Origin: Fratercula arctica
Lineage: Eukaryota; Chordata; Aves; Charadriiformes; Alcidae
DNA: 64,000 nucleotides
Assembly (NCBI GenBank): GCA_947846985.1
Contig: CANTUZ010000003.1
Location: 94,144,674-94,208,673, forward strand
Reading direction: 5' to 3'
Shown here: in pieces, positions 48,999-61,884 of the stretch
Position numbering within the stretch: position 1 is the stretch's first letter
Layout of the letters: the number at the start of each line of letters is the position of its first letter
Position numbers and translations under genes: made by a program
Notes under the pieces: model-generated
What the model was told of the DNA's origin: nothing
The model's database searches: none
What the model saw: only the letters and a program-made list of their open reading frames with translations

Positions 48999-51900
48999 TA
49001 TTTCTTCATCTATTTTCTATAAGTGATCATTTCCTGAAAGGTGGTAACTGAATACAAAAGCGTAGACTGAAACTACGTGTAAAATATCCCTAATTTGCAT
49101 GGTTAACTTTTTTTTTATTATTATTCTGCCTCAGGGGCACACAAATCTCTTAGGAACTTCATGGTTTTCATCTGAACTAGGATGGTCTGCCTGGTATAAA
49201 CAAGTTTGTGCCAGATGTTGTTGCTTCATTAAAGATCTTCTTACACACATGGAATTGTGTAAGAAAGACAAACCAGAGGTCACAAACTGCATGTTTCCTA
49301 AATATTTCACAAGGATATTTCTAGCTGATTATCACTTTTAAAGTAGATGGGGACATTTGAAATATTTGACCTTTTTTAATACTTGCAGTATTTTTTTGGT
49401 ATTTGGTCTATAAAACAAAAATTTCCTTTTCTAAGAAATGTCTCCAGACACTTCTTGTTTCAAAGAGGAATGACTTATGCTTATTATCCCTGGATGACAT
49501 TCCCAAATTTATTGTTGAAACATCTGTATTCAGGCAAAGATGGTTCCTCTGAAAGCAAGACTTTGCAGGTGCTGTTATAGGATTTCCTGGAGATAGAAAG
49601 TATACAGTCTGAGTGACAAAGAGCTATGAAAAAGAGATACCACAGGATAAATTCACAGGTGGTGTTCTATCCAAAAGAAAATGGATGGAAAATTTCCCCT
49701 TCACAGGTACTATGCATTCTCACTGAGCTACTGATTCTAGTTATGTTTTAATTCCTATTACAAACACTTTCATGGAAGAGTATTTTTAATTCACTTTTTA
49801 CTCTGTGCATAAGGAAATTAAAATATAAGCCCATAACAATGAAACTATAGGCTATCCTGCCTACTAACTTGCTTCAGTTTCTGTAGTATGTGTATATGAC
49901 AGTTGGATAGAGTAAACAAGAAGCGTGCTGCAAGGCCACTGTTGTAAAACTTGTTAAGATTCATGGTAACTTTCAGCTTACTTTGGAAGCTTGTTTTTAA
50001 ATTACACACTGAGCAAAGTGTCATACTATGGTAACTTCCCACAGCCTGAGCTGCCCAGAACAAAAAGACTGTATGGAAACTTGACTTTGTGGTAAACACG
50101 GAGCATTTGAAGAAATGTATAATAAACCAGTGAAGTGTGTTGCTTGACATGGATAGTATCATCACAGTTTCAAAAAGAACCCGTATAAATAGTGTATAAA
50201 GAAGCAAATTTTTTCTTAACAGTAAAAAGAAAGGCAAAACCTAATCTGGCTGAGCTTTGGAAGATAAATTCAGATACCTTGAATGAGAAAGCCAGCTACT
50301 ATGGATCCAAGATAGTTTGTAGTTCTTCAACTCAAAAAATTAATTGCAAGGATCTTATTGTAAACTCCTTCTGCAAATAGTATCAACTGAGACAGGTGGG
50401 TGATATACAGGTCTGAGGGGTGTTTTCAATTTTCAGACGTAGTTTTGGGTTCATACAAAGTTTAGATTGCAGACTGGCAAAAGGAGTTCACACTTGTAGT
50501 TTACGTAGTGGGACCTTGAGACCATGATGATACACATTGTAAAGCAGGATATTTGCAAATACATCCCTACACACAGTCATTTATACTGGTTAGGATTTTT
50601 ATTGATAACTTTCACGATCCAATAATCATTGACTAGCTCTAGAAGGCCACATCAGATTTGAGAGCCATTGGCTCAATAAATTGAAGAACATTTCATATAT
50701 CTGTCTTGTGCTCCATGGTAAGAATAATTTTCCAAGGCTCATGACCTTACACTTCTTTCTTTGAACCAGGTGCAATTAAAATTTGGAAGTTTCATTTTCT
50801 GTATTTTCTTCCAGCTTAAAGATTTAACTTTGATCAGAACTCTTTTCAGTCTCTTAGGAAGGAAAGTAGAGGACTTTCACATCATTTTAAGTACTGCTTA
50901 TGAGAGAAAATATTTTTTAATTCTGGAAACAAACTATACTCTTTTAAAGGAAGAAGTATATTTCTTCAAAATCGCTGTCTCTCACTGAGGGAAGGAGTAT
51001 TGGCTTCATATATTCAAAATCACTCACACAGAGGCGAAAAATGAGCCTTCTTAGCTGACTGACAGATTGCCTTTAAACAGAAGAGAATTAAGGAGATGTG
51101 TTCTTTACATGTTTTGTTTAGTTTGTTCCTTGAAAAACATCATAAGCAACTATGAAAAGCCTGCCAAATACATTGAACTCATATATTTTGCTTCATTACA
51201 AATTGACTTTTTATGATTTTGTTTACATGATACGGAATTTATATTTGTCCACTTCATACAAATTCCCTGCATTTCTGCAGTCCTTTTGAAGACAACACAG
51301 GGAAAGTAGAATTGCACTGGACACCTTTCTACTTGAATACACTGACTGTGCACCACTTCAAAAGACAGACTTTTGTAGTTGTAACACTGTAATATATTCT
51401 AGTATAAATATTGCATAATAGGTATGAAACTGTATTTGAGATCATTTAAGGAAAGAAAAGTAGAATAATGCACGCGTGTGCATTTTCTTCCTATCTTCAA
51501 ATGTATAAAACATTGCACTGGCTGATAGCTTCTTGTCAAGAAATTTGCCTGGATTTAAAGGCTCTCATTAATCTTTTATTTTATTGGAGCCATATTAAAG
51601 AACATGCTATTCATCATGTACAATATATTTCTTCATTATTGTTATATAGTATCCCGTCTCCCATACAACGCATACTGAACAACTATTGATCTTAAACTTT
51701 ATATATCTTCTCATACTTGGCAATTTTCTTCCAAGAGCTTTCATTACTGACCCTGTTAGGTGAAAAAAAAGAATCAGCATAATACAGTTCATATTTGAAA
51801 ATCATGCGTGGTGAAATGCAGTTGTCATTTTGCTATTTTAATTATTCTTCACCGCTGAAAGATTAGAGGAGAAAAATCTGTTCTGTGTGCTCTGTTAGTC

Positions 51901-52391
51901 TGATGCACAATAATATGCTACTGGTTCAGGATCTGATCCGACTGCCTCTGATTTCAAAAGCAGTTGGATTGACCCAGTATTTGCAATGGGAAACTGTGGA
52001 TGTAATCATTCCAAGATGAAGTAAATGGAAATCTTTACTGTTTAAATCTTATTTAACTTAGATACTTTTTTTTTTTTTTCCCTCAGAAATATGCAGCACT
52101 GTCACTGTTGTCAAAGCTTTGTATTAATTTAACAGGAAAGGTTTTATATAATATATTGTTACTAAGTATATATAGGGGAAAAAAGTAAAATAAAATAGTT
52201 AAATGAAATTAGTTAGGAGTAGGGATGCTATATGATTTTAAAGAGACTCTTCTTACAGTTTCACTCAACATCAAACTCAAAGTTTTGTCAAAAGATTTCA
52301 GGCAACCTACACCAGAAGAGATCATCAAATGATTGTGGACCTTAGAAATATCAGAGATGCTGCTAGTGTCAAAATTTTAGGATTAAACCCT
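48999..52391. other. AT-rich unique sequence, no gene seen
   Basis: Nothing recognised with confidence. An acceptor-like TTCTGCCTCAG at about 49132 is followed by an open frame to 49341, but no good donor or family supports an exon. Confidence 0.45.
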
Positions 52392-52938
52392 TGCCCTGGT
52401 TTCAGCTGGGATAGAGCTAATTCCCTTTCTAGTAGCTGCTGTGTTTTGGATTTAGTATGAAGATAATGTTGAAAACATATGTTGTTTTAGTTGTTGCTAA
52501 GTGATGTTTACATTAGTCAAGGACTTTTTCAGCTTCCCATAGAGGCTGAGAGGGAGCATAGACAGGACAAGCTGGCCAAAGCAATGTTCCATACCATAGA
52601 TGTAATGCTCAGTATATAAATGGAGGTTGGCTGGGAGGCAGGAGTCCACCATTACTGCTTGGGACAGGGTAGGCAATCTATCATAGGGTGGCGAGAGCAA
52701 CTTGTGTTGTATCACTTTATTTCATATATTCTTTTACCTTTATTATTATTATTGTTGTTATTATTATTATTCTTATTCTTTAAGTGTTGTATTAAACTGC
52801 CTTTATCTCAACCTGCGAGGTTTTTTTTTTTTTTTTTCTTATCCCCCATCCTTCTCCCTACCCCTGTGGGGCGGGGGGAAGGTGAGCGAGCAGCTGCATG
52901 GTCCTAGTTGCTGGCTGGGGTTAAACCACGTCAACCAT
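52387..52938 (+). mobile_element. Solo LTR of a common avian endogenous retrovirus
   Basis: The LTR is 52392-52933 (542 bp), from TGCCCTGGTTTCAGCTGGGA to GGGTTAAACCACGTCA. It has a near-matching 5-bp duplication: ACCCT at 52387-52391 and ACCAT at 52934-52938. I recognise this as one of the most abundant avian LTR types. TATATAAA at 52613-52620 is the promoter TATA box, a (TTA)n tract at 52739-52783 is a standard part of the R/U5 side, and ATTAAA at 52791-52796 is the poly(A) signal. It has no internal viral sequence, so it is solo. The frames across the T-rich part (52620-52974) are incidental. Confidence 0.94.
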
Positions 52939-54586
52939 ACATGTATGATGCACGAGAATTATGGGTTATTTTGATTTTTTTTTTTTTTTTTGCCATAAAT
53001 TCTGGTCTTTATTTTTTGATGGACATTCTTCCAAGCCTATGTAGCTAATGGAGTTTTATTCGTTAGAAACAATTTAGTCCCCAAATCCTCAACTTGATTT
53101 ATAAAGAAATACTAAAGAAAGAACTAATCTAAGTAATGTAGTTTCATGATTTTTTTATCAAATTTGTTCCTCCCAGTTTTGTACAGGTCACTAATAAAAT
53201 ATTAAGTCTTGATTCTAGCCATGGAAATCAATCTGAAGGAAAAAAAAAAGCTGCAAATCCAGACCATTTATATTTTGCTATTAAACTTTGTGAGTTGTAA
53301 AAGAGTTATTAGATAATTTATTGTGGAGTGACTGAAACTGGAAAAGGCAATAAGCAGAATGAATTATTCATTTGTAAGTTTATGATAAAGCAGCTACATT
53401 TCAGCTGCTTTTCTGTATTGAGTTGATACTGACTTACTGACTTAATGTATTATCAGTACTAAATGTTGATATATGGAGATCAGTCATCTGAAAAATAATG
53501 TATCTATTGCGATCAATGAGAATGTCATTGATTATTGTAAACATAGGATAAATTATGCTTAGTAGTCATCCATTCCACACTCTAAATGTTCCGGTACTCA
53601 GCTGTACCTCATCATTAGAAGGCAGATTAACTTAACAGAAAATATGTTAATCATTCCACTCTAACTCTGCCATCACTAAAGTAGTTTAAAGGGACTAAAA
53701 AATCTGTATCATACTTGCTAGATAAATGATAATAAAATATTGGAACCTTTAGTTTTATTTTTTTTAGGGAAAATACACATACATTCAGGACATACAAATA
53801 AAAAATATATACATACATATGTGTGTTGGAAGTAGTACATGGTAGTACCTATTTTTCAGTTAACAGTTGATTTCTGAGTGTATGCTATTTCTTAAAAAAA
53901 TTAAACATGGTAAGATTGAGTAGTTAACAAAAAGCAGTAGTCTTCAAATAGCTTAATAGCCACATGAATCCAATAACACAGAGGATAACTGACCACATAC
54001 TCTTCCTTCCTGTGCCCTTGCACATTCTATAAATAATATTATGCAGTTGTTCATTCAAACAGTCTACGCAAACTAAAACACAATCAAAGTTTGGTAAAGA
54101 TACGGTTGCCTGCCTTGGGAATTTATAGAAATGTGCTCTATGCCAGTATTAAACAGTACATTGCTCAGTTCCTCAAACCCAAATCCACTGAGCTTCTGAA
54201 ATTAATCAGCCTTAAAGCTAAATGAATCCCTTGGTTTGATTCTTTCCAAGTTGAAGATCCTTGATTTGATTCATGTCAGATTTTCATTTAATGGTTTGAA
54301 GGAATAGAAGAGGGAGATGCACCAGACAATGGATATCATTCATTGCACTGACAAATTTAATTCCTGAAATAAATGAATAGCTTTTACATTGAACCTTGAA
54401 GCACCTGGCTGTATTTTGACTTTGTATTGCCCTCCTGATGTTTAACAATGAAATCTTTCTATCTTTCTTATGTGGCTCACATTTTAAAATAAAAATAGGA
54501 TGACTGATATTACACTGTACCCCGTGTTTATTTTTTTCTTCTTTTGTTATCTTCTGTTAGTTCCATAACGTCTGTTCTAGAAGTGT
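52939..54586. other. AT-rich unique sequence, no gene seen
   Basis: Nothing recognised. A T run lies at about 52975-52991. Confidence 0.5.
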
Positions 54587-54592
54587 TTTATT
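54587..54592 (-). terminator. AATAAA poly(A) signal candidate
   Basis: A consensus poly(A) signal on the minus strand about 230 bp after the stop codon of the candidate exon at 54825-55013. Confidence 0.25.
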
Positions 54593-54824
54593 TTGCATTT
54601 GTTAATCAAGCATTGGAATGCAGCACAAGTATCATAAACAAAAAATTAATTACTCAGTACATTTTATCTCCTTTCAGGAGTGTTTTTGTTATGTAAAACA
54701 CTCAATTACATTTGCACTTTTTAAAGAATACTCAGCTATTGTGTAGCAATTCTTTGGTTGTTTAGTGATATAATTTCCTAACAGCTAGTAAAGGGACATT
54801 CAACAGCAGAACCAGGCACTCAAT

Positions 54825-55013
54825 TTAGATAGGAGCATCCCAATTATTTTCACTTTTTTGGCAGGTAGGCATCTGTGTAGGCTGGTTGTTGCCTTCTGGC
54901 TTTGATAATACTTGTTTAAAACCTTTGTTAGTCTCTCCCTTTCTTGGTAGTCCATTGTCTTTTTCTTTTTCTTCCCACTCATCCATGATGAGCTTCACTG
55001 ATGTACACAAAGC
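54825..55013 (-). CDS. Candidate terminal coding exon (unidentified)
   Basis: On the minus strand a T-rich tract and GATTTTAACAG form a good acceptor (AG at 55015-55014). From 55013 the frame is open for 62 codons, starting ALCTSVKLIMDEWEE, and ends SENNWDAPI then TAA at 54827-54825. An AATAAA signal at 54592-54587 would give a 3' UTR of about 230 bp. The peptide is hydrophilic with an even amino-acid spread, unlike most chance frames in AT-rich DNA. I do not recognise a family and found no upstream exon. It is either a real last exon of a minus-strand gene lying to the right, or a fortunate combination. Confidence 0.28.
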   Translation of the reverse strand, partial: ALCTSVKLIMDEWEEKEKDNGLPRKGETNKGFKQVLSKPEGNNQPTQMPTCQKSENNWDAPI

Positions 55014-55015
55014 CT

Positions 55016-58000
55016 GTTAAAATCTAGGCTTAAAAGAGGAAAAACAATAAAAAGGTTTCTTTTATTAGTGTGTCTCACATGCCTGTTTGTTATCCTTTAC
55101 TGATTTCTATTCAAATACTATGACTTGTCTAAATATCTTATCCAAATTGGTGTAACAAGCTACTCTTGTTTTGGTCTTTGCTCTCATTTTTGCAATTTCT
55201 CTCTTTTCTTGCTAATAAGGAGCCTAACACTTTTGATTCCATGGATATGACAAATGTTATTGATTTTTTTTTTTTTTTTAACCAAGCTCATGTTTTTCCT
55301 TCTATATTTAAACCATGTACATCACATATTTTATTATCTTGATTTTTTATTAGTTTCAGCAACAAGATACATTCCTTTTGAGTTTGATGGTGAAGGGAGA
55401 AATATGGATAACCTGTATTTCTGATCAGCTTATTTTTCATCTTTATCACAGATATCATTGCTTAATATTAGTTTCCTTATTATTCTAGATGCATTACAAA
55501 CACTAATTGAGATGGGCAAGATTTGTATTACTTAAAAGAGCTGTCTGCTATATATCATAGTTACAAGGAAAAAAGATATAGATTCCTCACAGACCAAAGA
55601 GATCTGCAAAAAGCCTTGCTTCCACAAAGAGCCTAACTTTGTATATCATAAAAGATACAATGATGCCTAAAGTCACTTATAATCCAAAAATTCAGGAGAG
55701 ATCCAAATCTGTTCTGCTTATACCTAGACACCTTACTGAGACTATGAAATTCACAGGTACCTTCCTTGTGTAGTGGAGAAAAATAGAAATTTCTAGAAGG
55801 CTTTCTACAATTAAAACTTCTTTGTGTGTGTTTGATTGGGTTTCTTTTTTCATAAAACCACTTCACATTCAGGAATCATGTATTGGCTATGGCGGTTCAC
55901 TATAGGATGTAGATTCAAGAGTTTTAGATCTATTTTCTTCTTTTCAAGTTCCTACTTGGTATCATTGAGGAACTTCATTGTGGAATTCATTTTAACATGG
56001 TGTCTAAACGGATAAATATTACATGAGCATCCTATATAGTATTCTTTTTATTTAAAGTAATTATCCTGAGATTTACACCATAAATATGAATTAATCTCTT
56101 CCTAGTGATAAAGCAATCTAAACATAGTTGTTAACTAATGTATTCAAAAGAGAGGTGGAAAGAAACACCTTATTCCTGCATTCTGAATATTCTCAACTCT
56201 TGTTCCGAAGTAAGCATAAATTAAATAAAAGGGAATCAAATACAAAAATAATCCAGTGTTAGAATTCAAGTTATATGTGATAGATATTTAGCTTAACTTC
56301 TGGTAGGACTCGATTCAGCTGCAACATATGCCATGCAACTGGACAAATCCTGTTATGAACTTCTCATTTTGAGTGGATTTATTTTCAATTTGCTCTCGTT
56401 TAACTGAGAAAATCCAGCAATACAATATAGCAGCATTTGTCTTCTATACAAAAGAAATCCCACAAGAATTTTGAAATTTTATCTTAAATATTTTCATATA
56501 TTAATGCATCTGTAATGCATCAACTTCATATATATGCATTATTTTTATATTTCATATTAATACATATATTATAATTAACATTTGGATAAGACAGAAAATA
56601 AAGGTCTTAATTGATCTGTAACTGGCTTTTGTGCAGACATTTCAGCATTGCAAAGGATATGTCTGAGTCACTATTCTGACATAGTGCAGCTTTACATTAC
56701 CTGAGTGCATAATCTTTCCATCAGTATATACAACTACCCAAAGTAGCATAGTAATCAGTAACAAGAAATCGTAAAAAACTGTACCAAGTATTCTCACCTT
56801 CATATATTGTCGTATATATTTCAGTGATATGGATAATGTTTTCTGAATGTGGATTATAGCTATACTTCAGCAACATGTGTTAAGGCTGGTGTAATATGAG
56901 ATTATTTTTAGCACTTAATTTAGCCACAGTCTTAATATTATTAAAAATGGGAATTTCAGATTACACTTGACCAAAAGGGGTGCACTTCTGTTATCCCCAG
57001 GACAAAAACTCTGATAAAGACTTCTGTTACACCCCTTGTATTTAAAATCATGTATTTTGTTATTAAAAATGAATTTCACGATACCTTGTAGAGCTTCCAT
57101 ATTTAACATTTCATGAGATTCAACTGATAAGCATTATTCTTAACAAATACGGAAGATGTGTATGATTAATGGTAACTCCTCTTAGAAACAGAAAGATAAG
57201 AAATGTTTTAAAATAGATCTAGCTCTTCCTTAGAAAAATAATGGCAAAAATATGTAAGAACCCAAATTCAAGCAGCTTTTAAAAATTAACATTACGTATA
57301 TTTTTTTGTCAGATTCTTCTCAGTGTTGTGTTGTGGCTCCATTTCAGAATAGAGAAAAACAAACAAACAAACAAAAACTAAACCCCCAGCATTACAGTAA
57401 ATTATAAAGCTTATGGCAGCAGTGATTGAAAAGTGGTGTCTGTATTCTCCCTGTGGATGGGGCAGTGAGCTTTCATTTCATACATCATTTATAACTTGCT
57501 TTAGTGACTCCACAAAGTCAGTACAAACCTTTTAGACAAAGAAAATCAGAGGTATATATTTGTTCTGAATGTTAAAAACTCACCTTTTTTTTTTTCATTT
57601 AAGAATTTTCATTAAAATCCCTGGTTTTCAGATTAAAACCTTAGATAGTTTAATGCAGCCTATCTTGCTATGGTTTAAATATTTTCAGGATTAGTCATCA
57701 CCTTAAAATGTGTGTGCATATTTAGTTTTTCAGGAAGCTGAGAAAAATACTTTCCCATATTTTTTTAGTTTAATGCCAGATAGTCACATGCTGTTCTCCA
57801 TGGTGAAAGAAGAGGGATGGAGGAATGATTTAAAGTATTTTTTTTAATGTAGACACACATAAAAATAAGCTACTCTTTATAATTTTAAGACCCACTAGCC
57901 TACACTGCCACCTACACAGCCATCTAAGAAACCATTTTCTCCCCAAAGAAGCTTGAAACTTTCCCCAAATTAATCCTTTACTTGCATTTACTTTAATTTT

Positions 58001-58424
58001 CTGTTCCAGGTTTTCAGTTTCTCTCCTGACTTGAACCTTGCTTAACGTGCTGGCTTACCATGTCTCTCTGTTCCAGCTTTGGCAACATTAGCTATAGGTT
58101 TGTCCAGTCTAGACATTTGTTAAATAAATATTTTCCCAGCTATTATCTAACAAAACACTTTTTTCTTGTGTTTGGAATTACACTCTAAGACTGGTTTACC
58201 AGCACAGATATAACTTGATCGTCCCATATAGGCTTATATCTGCACTAGGATACTATCAGATCCAGAGCATGAGCTGAAGTATTGGAATGGCATAGCGTTA
58301 AGTTGTTACCATGATCCCCAGCATTATTTTAATTCTATCAAACCGGTAATCTCTCATGCAATGCATCAGCACAGCTGAGGGGTTGTCACCATCCCTAGTA
58401 TCACCTTCACAGTTGTGGCAGTAG
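55016..58424. other. AT-rich unique sequence, no gene seen
   Basis: No upstream exon for the candidate at 54825-55013 could be picked out. A short (AAAC)n tract lies at 57355-57377. Confidence 0.45.
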
Positions 58425-58494
58425 TACCATAGAAAAGAGGACTGGAAGAGACCTTAAAAGGGGTTCTGCTCTATCCCCTATGTCAAATCACGAT
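58425..58494 (-). mobile_element. Ancient CR1 LINE, antisense, left part of a split copy
   Basis: The complement of an old CR1 3' end: ACCATAGAAAAGAGGACTGG, AGAGACCTTAAAAGG, and a GATTAAATAAACCC segment. It continues at 59007 after a younger CR1 of the opposite orientation. Confidence 0.75.
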
Positions 58495-59006
58495 TAAATA
58501 AACCCAATATGAGTCAACAATATGGCTTGTCAGCTAAAAAGGACCAACAGGATCATGGGGTGCATTAAGCACAGCATAAATAACCAGTCAAAAGATGTGA
58601 TTGTCCCACTGTACTCATCTGAGGGTATTAAGTTTGTTCAGCTTAAAGAAGAGGAGGCTGAGGAGTGATCTCATTGCTGTATGGAACTTCCTCATAAGGG
58701 GGAGCAAAGAGGGAGGTGATGATCTCTTGTCTCGGGTGTCTGCTAATAGGACATGAGGAAATGGCTTAAAGCTGTCCCGGGGGAAGTTCAAATTGGATAT
58801 TAGGAAAAAGTTCTTCACTGAGAGGGTGCTCAAGCACCAGAACAAGTTCCCCAGGGAAGTGATCATGGCCTCTCTGTGTTCAAGAAGCGTTTGGACAATG
58901 TTCTTAGATACATGGTTTAACTTTTAGGTTACCCTGTGTGAAGTCAGCAGTTGGACTTGATGATTCTTGCGGGTCCCTCCCAACTCAGGATACTCTATGA
59001 TTCTAA
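58495..59006 (+). mobile_element. Younger CR1 LINE, sense, inserted into an older CR1
   Basis: A 5'-truncated copy running from ORF2 C-terminal sequence (CAGCTTAAAGAAGAGGAGG; 58638) through TTGGATATTAGGAAAAAGTTC (58792) to a full 3' UTR. It ends GTCCCTCCCAACTCAGGATA and TCTATGATTCTAATTCTA. It interrupts an antisense ancient CR1 whose two parts flank it. Confidence 0.92.
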
Positions 59007-59430
59007 TTCTACTCAAACTGAGACAGAGAAATGTTTTTTCCTAACCTACATCTAAAAATCTTTAGCTATTCTATTTCCACAGACTGCCTAAGTAACTCAC
59101 TTGGGTGCTTAGCTATCTCCCCATCAGGAGGCTTTTCTTTATGCCCAGGCTTAATCTTCCTTCCTGCAAAATAGGCCTATTATTTCTTGTCTTGCTCATA
59201 CTGTAGAAAGTAATTACTTATTTGCTCCTTTGCTACAATCTTTCATATATCTGAATACGATTATTTTGTACCTCTGAAATCTGTTTTGTGTCAAATAGTA
59301 CTAACTTTTTCAAGATTTTGTGGGACAGATTTTCTAAAACATGACTTTCTGCTCTAGCTAGTCCATATGTGGGCAGGGTAAAAATGAAGAATTGTGTTAT
59401 AAATATGTCTGTGTTAGTCAACTGAAGAGA
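59007..59430 (-). mobile_element. Ancient CR1 LINE, antisense, right part of a split copy
   Basis: It continues the element at 58425. ATTTCCACAGACTGCCTAAG (59075), GGTGCTTAGCTATCTCCCCA and GGAGGCTTTTCTTTATGCCC, then TTATTTCTTGTCTTGCTCAT and TTTCTAAAACATGACTTTCT, follow the antisense order of an amniote-type CR1 3' region. Little sequence is missing between the two parts, so the insertion was almost clean. Confidence 0.78.
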
Positions 59431-60254
59431 ATCAGAACTTATTCCATGACCCTGAGGTGAACCAGCAATAGTCTAGGTATCCACACTATTTAACTCCCTA
59501 AGGCTTCATAATAGGGTTGGTATATACAGATTTGCCTATTGAGAATGGTCCCTGGCCAATGCTAGCCCTAAAACTGTGCCTGGAAATTACCTGGGTGAAT
59601 ATTACTTGAACCAGTTCAAAGAAAGCTAGGGGTTATGTTAGTAATTTAACATTAGAGGTTATTGAGTTCCAGTGATAAGGTCTGTGACCTGCTGAGTTGA
59701 CAGATCAATTATTTTTTTTTTGCTGTGCCCCAGAATTATACAACACTTTATTATTAAACACCAGTTTGCCTCCAGTCAGATACATCTCATCCCTTTCTGC
59801 AGTGAAGAGAGGCAAGATATGTACCATTTGCCTTGCAAAGCCAAGGACAGGGCTCCCTGTGGGAGCTTACAGATGGGAGTTAGCAAAGTCCTACAGGAGT
59901 CCATTGCAGAATGAGCCTGGGATGCTTCAATAGCCAAGTCCTGGCATAACCTGATTAATGCCAATTTTATTAGCCTCTAGTTCCCTCATAGAAACATCCC
60001 AGTGATCCAGACTAACACTGCTTTGGTAATGATTATCCGAAGCGGCTTGAGCTGTTAGACAGCAGCACGCAGCACAAAAGCCACAGTTCTAGTAGCCCAG
60101 AAAGACCAGAAAAACTGATTTTCTATCTTGTAGAAAAAGACTTGCAAGTGTAGGAGGAAAAGCACAGTAAATGTCTATATGTTCGTAAAAGATTGGGGAA
60201 AAAAAAGAAAACCATGTTCTCCATGTGCACAATAGAAAAGGAAAAATGGTATTA
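59431..60254. other. Unique sequence, no gene seen
   Basis: Nothing recognised. Overlapping frames on both strands around 59700-59960 have no supporting context. Confidence 0.45.
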
Positions 60255-60490
60255 AAGTACAGCAAAATAAAAAAAATTAAAGTTCAAACATTAGATAAAC
60301 CACCATAAGAAAAAGGGTAGTGAAGCATTAGAGCAGATTCTCTGGAGAGCCTAGAGAGCCTTTATTGCTAAAGGTCTTTGAGAACAAACTAGACAAACAG
60401 TGGTCAAGGATGACATGGAATAGTCTTTGTAATGAGACAGGGATAGAATAGACAGTCACCTGAGGCCATTCCCACCTTATTCTTTGGAAA
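60255..60490 (+). mobile_element. Ancient CR1-type LINE 3' end, sense
   Basis: Decayed match to the end of an old CR1: GAAGCATTAGAGCAGATTCT (60322), AGAACAAACTAGACAAACAG (60380), TGACATGGAATAGTC and GAGGCCATTCCCACC. This is the sense counterpart of the ancient copies at 8265 and 59007. The 5' boundary is approximate. Confidence 0.6.
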
Positions 60491-60884
60491 AAACAAACAT
60501 TTCTTTTGTCATCCACTGCAACTCTTCAGTCACATTCTGCAGTGAAATTCAATCTATCCCACTGTTTACCATTTTGAATATATACACAAATGAGTATTCC
60601 TACCTAGATGAAACATTTTATACTTCCCTCTTTTATATTTTGCTTCAGGCCATTCATCTAACTTGTCAACAGCATTACGTATTTATAATCCTGTATTACA
60701 GACCTCTTACTTAATTTGCCTACCTCACAGATAGAAGTAATTCTTCATTTCATCTTTCAGTTGATTTTTTTTGTATGGTATTAGATCTGAGTATATGATT
60801 CTAACAGTACCCAACACACATCCATTTCATACTTCCTCTCTGTAGGCACATAAGTTGAGAATTACCCAGCCTGAGTTGGGTGTC
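60491..60884. other. Unique sequence, no feature
   Basis: Nothing recognised. Confidence 0.5.
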
Positions 60885-61280
60885 ACTCATTTAACCCCTG
60901 TACCAGGGCCAGGGACCGCTGCCTCTGTTGCTCCAGCTTCAGCTCTAGGGATGGCTCCTCTGAGGATGGGGTGACACCGCCCCCCCCATTTGCTGCCTAA
61001 CAAACCATACCCCTTTTTTGTGCCTGGGGCCTGGGGGTGCTGGGGCCACTGCCAGAATGCAGCTGGCAGCTCAGAAGAAGAAAGTGGGATGTGACAGAGA
61101 AACTTATAAATATAGCACGAAGCAGACTCCAAATCTGAGGAGAAAGAAAACATCAATGTCACACTTCTGTGGGCAGAGACTTGCGGATGCTGACAAGTGA
61201 CTGTGACCCCCTGTCTCCCATCCTTCTTGAGAAGTGCTGAAGCACCAACCTTAGGACCCAGGGGGACACTGGAAAAATAA
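60885..61280. other. GC-rich block of unknown origin with a TATA-like element
   Basis: A block of high G+C with CCAGGGCCAGGG, an eight-C run near 60980, and CCTGGGGCCTGGGGGTGCTG words. A CTTATAAATATAG TATA-like element lies near 61106 in its right half, followed by about 170 bp that is less GC-rich. It resembles the island at 13915 in style and could be a decayed LTR. No TSD could be fixed. Confidence 0.35.
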
Positions 61281-61884
61281 TCGTAACATCAGAGGAAAAG
61301 TATAGATACTAGGAAGACTTTAAAAAAAACCCACAATTTATCTGCATTATTAATGAGACTATGGCCTATAACATGACTTTGAGTGTAACAACACGCCTTC
61401 AAATAATTTCATCCAGTACATATCTTCCCCAGGTCATAAATATTTAAATTAAATCAAGCAGAAATAACACTTCAAAACTGAAAATCTTTTTCTGGATCAC
61501 TTCTAGCATTATCACTGTGAAGCTGTGTTATTTTTTACATGCTGTTTTTCATGTTGTTGCTGGTTAGTATGAACAGTACCCACTGTCTTATGCGTTATGG
61601 AGTCCTGAACTGTAGAAATCTGTGACCACCGTTGGCCCTTTAACAGGAAACAGTAGCTTCAGGACAGTTCAGTCTAGTGAAACATCTACTGTAAATCGAT
61701 TATTTTCCTTTTTGCTGTGTATATGATTAAAACTAGATGGAGGTCAGATGCTTGAATACAGTCTGGATTGATAGAATACTGAGTAGAGATCATAACGTAA
61801 GATAAAAATATTTTCCAAGGTATTATATCATACCAATATTTAACCCAGGTTTAGTTACATCTAGTGTATTGCTGGAGGAAAGCT
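61281..61884. other. Unique sequence, no feature
   Basis: Nothing recognised. In particular there is no antisense CR1 3' end here. Confidence 0.55.

Noticed and set aside
49845..50237. 130-codon minus-strand frame
   Set aside because: There is no splice context, recognisable domain or poly(A) signal. A frame this long is expected occasionally in 64 kb on six frames.
52620..52974. Two plus-strand frames rich in Leu, Tyr and Phe
   Set aside because: They are translations of the (TTA)n and poly-T parts of a solo LTR.
54800..54982. Alternative minus-strand frame (60 codons) over the candidate exon at 54825-55013
   Set aside because: It starts downstream of the acceptor in another frame and reads through a Lys run. 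The frame beginning at the acceptor is the more coherent choice.
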